A DNA stretch of 25,185 nucleotides, from the NCBI RefSeq assembly GCF_050313795.1, contig NZ_JBNPMC010000050.1, positions 1-25,185 of the forward strand, given 5' to 3'. Positions 23,402-25,185 of the stretch are shown here, in pieces. Numbering within the stretch: position 1 is the first letter of the stretch; every line of letters starts with the position of its first letter. The notes beneath the pieces are model-generated. The model saw only the letters and a program-made list of their open reading frames with translations, did no database searches and was not told where the DNA came from. The translations under genes and the position numbers were made by a program. Source of the DNA: CAMBRQ01 sp945870325. Lineage in GTDB: Bacteria; Bacillota; Clostridia; Lachnospirales; Lachnospiraceae.

Positions 23402-23441
23402 ATAGAGGGAACCAGTGTTGATGATTCTCTCTATAATTTTT
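23402..23441 (+). terminator. Intrinsic terminator after the acyltransferase gene
   Basis: ATAGAGGGAA (23402-23411) pairs with TTCTCTCTAT (23425-23434) over 10 bp, with one G/T pair and a 13-nt loop, then AATTTTT. This closes the fumarase-acyltransferase transcript just before the convergent regulator. Confidence 0.85.
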
Positions 23442-23445
23442 GCTG

Positions 23446-23778
23446 CTATATTCTATTATTCAGTCCCCATTCACACATCCCATCCAAGATAGGAATCAAA
23501 GATTTTCCCCGATTCGTAAGGCTATATTCTACCTTAGGAGGAATCTGCGGATATTCTTCCCGATGAACCAACTGGTCAGCTTCTAATTCCTTCAAAGTAG
23601 AACTCAACGTCTTATAAGAAATATTCCCGATATATTTCTTCATCTCATTAAAACGAACAACCTTGAATTCCATCAAGGTATAAAGTATCGTCATTTTATA
23701 TTTCCCATTAATCAGAGATAAAGTATAACTGAATCCCGTATCGTTCAGGCATTCGCTGGCAATGCATCGTTCTTTCAT
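23446..23778 (-). CDS. HxlR-family transcriptional regulator
   Basis: This 110-residue winged-helix protein has the HxlR hallmarks: CLNDTGFSYTLSLINGKYKMTILYTL, RFNEMKKYIGNISYKTLSSTLKELE, and PPKVEYSLTNRGKSLIPIL. Cys5 and Cys10 near the N-terminus occupy the region where YodB/HypR-type members carry a redox-sensing Cys. It is divergent from a truncated flavodoxin gene, with repeated GTAAGTAT elements between. It probably sensed electrophile or oxidative stress to control that oxidoreductase; this is by analogy. AAAGGAG precedes the start. Confidence 0.9.
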   Translation of the reverse strand: MKERCIASECLNDTGFSYTLSLINGKYKMTILYTLMEFKVVRFNEMKKYIGNISYKTLSSTLKELEADQLVHREEYPQIPPKVEYSLTNRGKSLIPILDGMCEWGLNNRI

Positions 23779-23795
23779 TTTACACTCTCCTTTAG

Positions 23796-23844
23796 GTAAG
23801 TATTAAACCTGTATGTAAGTATCGCACTTGAATGTGCGTACTTG
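23796..23844. promoter_or_regulatory. Candidate HxlR operator
   Basis: GTAAGTAT occurs at 23796-23803 and 23815-23822, 19 bp apart. The second also begins an imperfect inverted repeat GTAAGTATCGCAC (23815-23827) / GTGCGTACTTG (23834-23844). It lies between the divergent regulator and oxidoreductase remnant, where HxlR regulators normally bind. Confidence 0.55.
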
Positions 23845-23875
23845 TTTATAGGAATATGTTTGTTAAAATTATAGT

Positions 23876-24334
23876 ATGATGGGAAACAGTGTGACAAATT
23901 TTTTTCTTGACGAAATGAATATTCATGGATGCAAGGGATGTTTTGGCGGGGGAGCGAACCCGGATAGTCCTTGCGTTCAGAAGGATGATATGGATAAGAT
24001 ATATCCTGTCTATAAAGAAGCAGATATCGTTGTCCTGGCAACGCCGCTTTATTACTGGACAATGAGCGGGCAACTCAAATGTACTTTTGACCGTTTGTTC
24101 GCAGTTGCTGAATGTGATCCGAATTACCGCAATCCGAAGAAAGAATGCGCACTTCTTATGGCAGCAGAGGGCAGCGGATTCGAAGAAACACTCTTCTGGT
24201 ATGATCATCTGGAAAAACATATCGGTTGGAAGAGTATTGGAAAAGTCCTTTGTAGCGGTGTCATGGAAGTCGGAGATATAGAAGGAAAGCAAGAGTTGAA
24301 AGAGGCTTATGAATTGGGAAAATCAATTAATTAA
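23876..24334 (+). pseudogene. Flavodoxin-family NAD(P)H oxidoreductase, 5' truncated
   Basis: This 152-residue frame matches the iron-sulfur-flavoprotein-like flavodoxin family from about its second beta strand onward: MNIHGCKGCFGG, CVQKDDMDKIYPVYKEADIVVLATPLYYWTMSGQLK and FDRLFAVAECDPNYRNPKKE. The first roughly 30 residues, including the usual start KILLINGSPRKNGNT that binds the FMN phosphate, are absent. An in-frame stop lies 10-12 bp before the ATG, and no ribosome site is seen. It is probably a remnant after deletion of the 5' end, though residual translation cannot be excluded. Confidence 0.75.
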
Positions 24335-24398
24335 TGTGTGGAGAAAATGCAGGAATGAAGGAGCATAAGGACGGTTCATCCTGTAAATGTATGAGACT

Positions 24399-24763
24399 AT
24401 GAGTAAAATTCTATTAATCAACGGTATGCTTTCCTTGACCGTTTGTTCTATTGTAGCGAGAGCCGTATGGCAGGAAAATTAACTGCATCGGTGGTTTCCT
24501 GTCGAAGAGGTGGGGTGAGTGCCGCATTCGATCGGCTGAATAAGTATTTTGGAATTAGTAACATGCATATTGTTGGTTCCCAGTATTGGAATCAGGTACA
24601 TGGATTCACACCAGATGATGTACGTAAGGATGGCGAAGGGCTGCAGACTATGAGAACCCTGGCGCAGAATATGGCATGGCTGCTGGAAGGAATCGAAGCT
24701 GGACGTAAAGGTGGAGTGGAAACACCACAATATGAAAAAAGAATTAGTACACATTTTATATAA
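24399..24763 (+). pseudogene. Second flavodoxin-family oxidoreductase, internally deleted and frameshifted
   Basis: The frame from 24399 gives MSKILLING, the typical flavodoxin start, then breaks. From 24425 another frame continues the same family with YAFLDRLFYCSESRMAGKLTASVVSCRRGG, then AAFDRLNKYFGISNMHIVGSQYWNQVHGFTPDDVRKDGEGLQTMRTL and an end near 24763. Some 60-90 codons, including the residues between beta 1 and the QLKAFLDRLF helix, are missing and the join is out of frame. The protein cannot be functional as read. It shares TTGACCGTTTGTTC with the neighbouring remnant (24087-24100 and 24434-24447). Confidence 0.8.
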
Positions 24764-24828
24764 AGAAGAAAATATAAAACAGAGGAAAATAGTTTGCAAA
24801 TGGTTTTTTGAAAAAGTGAAAAAAATGA

Positions 24829-24857
24829 TTGACAACTAGTAAGAGGTCTAGTATAAT
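24829..24857 (+). promoter_or_regulatory. Consensus promoter of tRNA-Ser
   Basis: TTGACA (24829-24834) and TATAAT (24852-24857) are both perfect and 17 bp apart, 10 bp before the tRNA. Such a consensus promoter is typical of stable RNA genes. Confidence 0.9.
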
Positions 24858-24867
24858 AACTTCTGCT

Positions 24868-24955
24868 GGAGAAATACTCAAGAGGCTGAAGAGGCGCCCC
24901 TGCTAAGGGTGTAGGTCGGGTAACCGGCGCGAGGGTTCAAATCCCTCTTTCTCCG
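24868..24955 (+). tRNA. tRNA-Ser (GCU anticodon)
   Basis: The acceptor stem is GGAGAAA/TTTCTCC with discriminator G. The anticodon stem CGCCC/GGGTG carries the loop CTGCTAA, giving anticodon GCU, which reads AGC/AGU serine codons. A long variable arm with a CGGG-TAAC-CCGG hairpin is diagnostic for serine, and the T-arm reads GAGGG-TTCAAAT-CCCTC. The CCA end is not encoded. The length is 88 nt. Confidence 0.96.
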
Positions 24956-24970
24956 TTTAGTCAGTGATGG

Positions 24971-25006
24971 CTGTCTGAGACAGGAAAAAGTTTCAGACAG
25001 TTTTTT
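24971..25006 (+). terminator. Intrinsic terminator after tRNA-Ser
   Basis: CTGTCTGAGAC (24971-24981) pairs with GTTTCAGACAG (24990-25000) over 11 bp with one G/T pair, followed by six T. Confidence 0.92.
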
Positions 25007-25080
25007 ATGGCTAAGAGATGACTTCGTATTTAACTTCTATATAGTGGTTATATGGAGTTGCAGATACCATGTATTGTATC

Positions 25081-25154
25081 AGAAAAAAAGATGTAGAAAA
25101 AAGTAAAAAAACTTAAAAAACATCTTGACAAACGGATACAACCCATGATATTAT
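25081..25154 (+). promoter_or_regulatory. Promoter with A-tract upstream element at right edge
   Basis: TTGACA (25125-25130) and TATTAT (25149-25154) are 18 bp apart. Upstream, 25083-25120 carries four A-tracts spaced roughly 10 bp apart, like the UP elements of rRNA or tRNA operons. No gene is visible before the window ends. The rest of 25007-25080 shows nothing recognisable. Confidence 0.6.
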
Positions 25155-25185
25155 ATCTAGGCTGACTCGTGAGAGACAGACAAAG

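Overview
This window spans the chromosomal replication origin of a low-GC, Gram-positive anaerobe. The gene order (rsmG-mnmG-mnmE-jag-yidC-yidD-rnpA-rpmH, origin, dnaA-dnaN-S4 protein-recF-gyrB-gyrA) is the conserved Firmicutes origin block. The GyrA/DnaA sequence style, the two-subunit class I fumarase and the strong AGGAGG ribosome sites point to Clostridia, most likely Lachnospiraceae (Dorea/Blautia-like). Family is inferred by recognition, not by a search.

Left arm (1-8700). The left edge holds one end of a palindromic mobile repeat, then a perfect 16-bp parS site (96-111) touching the promoter of a divergent alpha/beta-hydrolase-like protein with a degenerate catalytic triad. After a 389-bp gene-free stretch (a G-poor tract and a 26-bp-stem inverted repeat) comes the leftward operon for ribosome, tRNA-modification and membrane-insertion functions, driven by a consensus promoter in front of rpmH.

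Origin (8698-10752). A 166-bp MITE-like element with 15-bp terminal inverted repeats and a 6-7-bp direct repeat has inserted between the rpmH promoter and the DnaA-box cluster. Its second copy is the inverted partial element at the left edge. DnaA boxes lie about 11 bp apart both upstream and downstream of dnaA. The dnaA-dnaN gap also has a box / GC-rich / A-rich triplet / AT-rich arrangement like the unwinding module of Bacillus subtilis.

Right arm (10752-17863). dnaN, the S4 protein gene, recF, gyrB and gyrA are tightly spaced and end in a bidirectional hairpin. All replication-associated genes run away from the origin.

Accessory part (17880-25185). This holds a C_GCAxxG_C_C redox protein, a DUF2975 / XRE regulator / small membrane protein / DUF4153-like membrane cassette, and a fumarase alpha-beta-acyltransferase operon whose promoter -35 lies in the end of a GGGAC-rich palindromic repeat. 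It continues with an HxlR-type regulator facing two decayed flavodoxin-family genes, tRNA-Ser(GCU), and a promoter with A-tracts at the right edge suggesting a stable-RNA operon just outside. I found no CRISPR array, phage, defence system or clearly new multigene system. The most unusual items are the repeats embedded in origin and promoter DNA, the parS-abutting promoter, and the decayed HxlR-controlled oxidoreductases.
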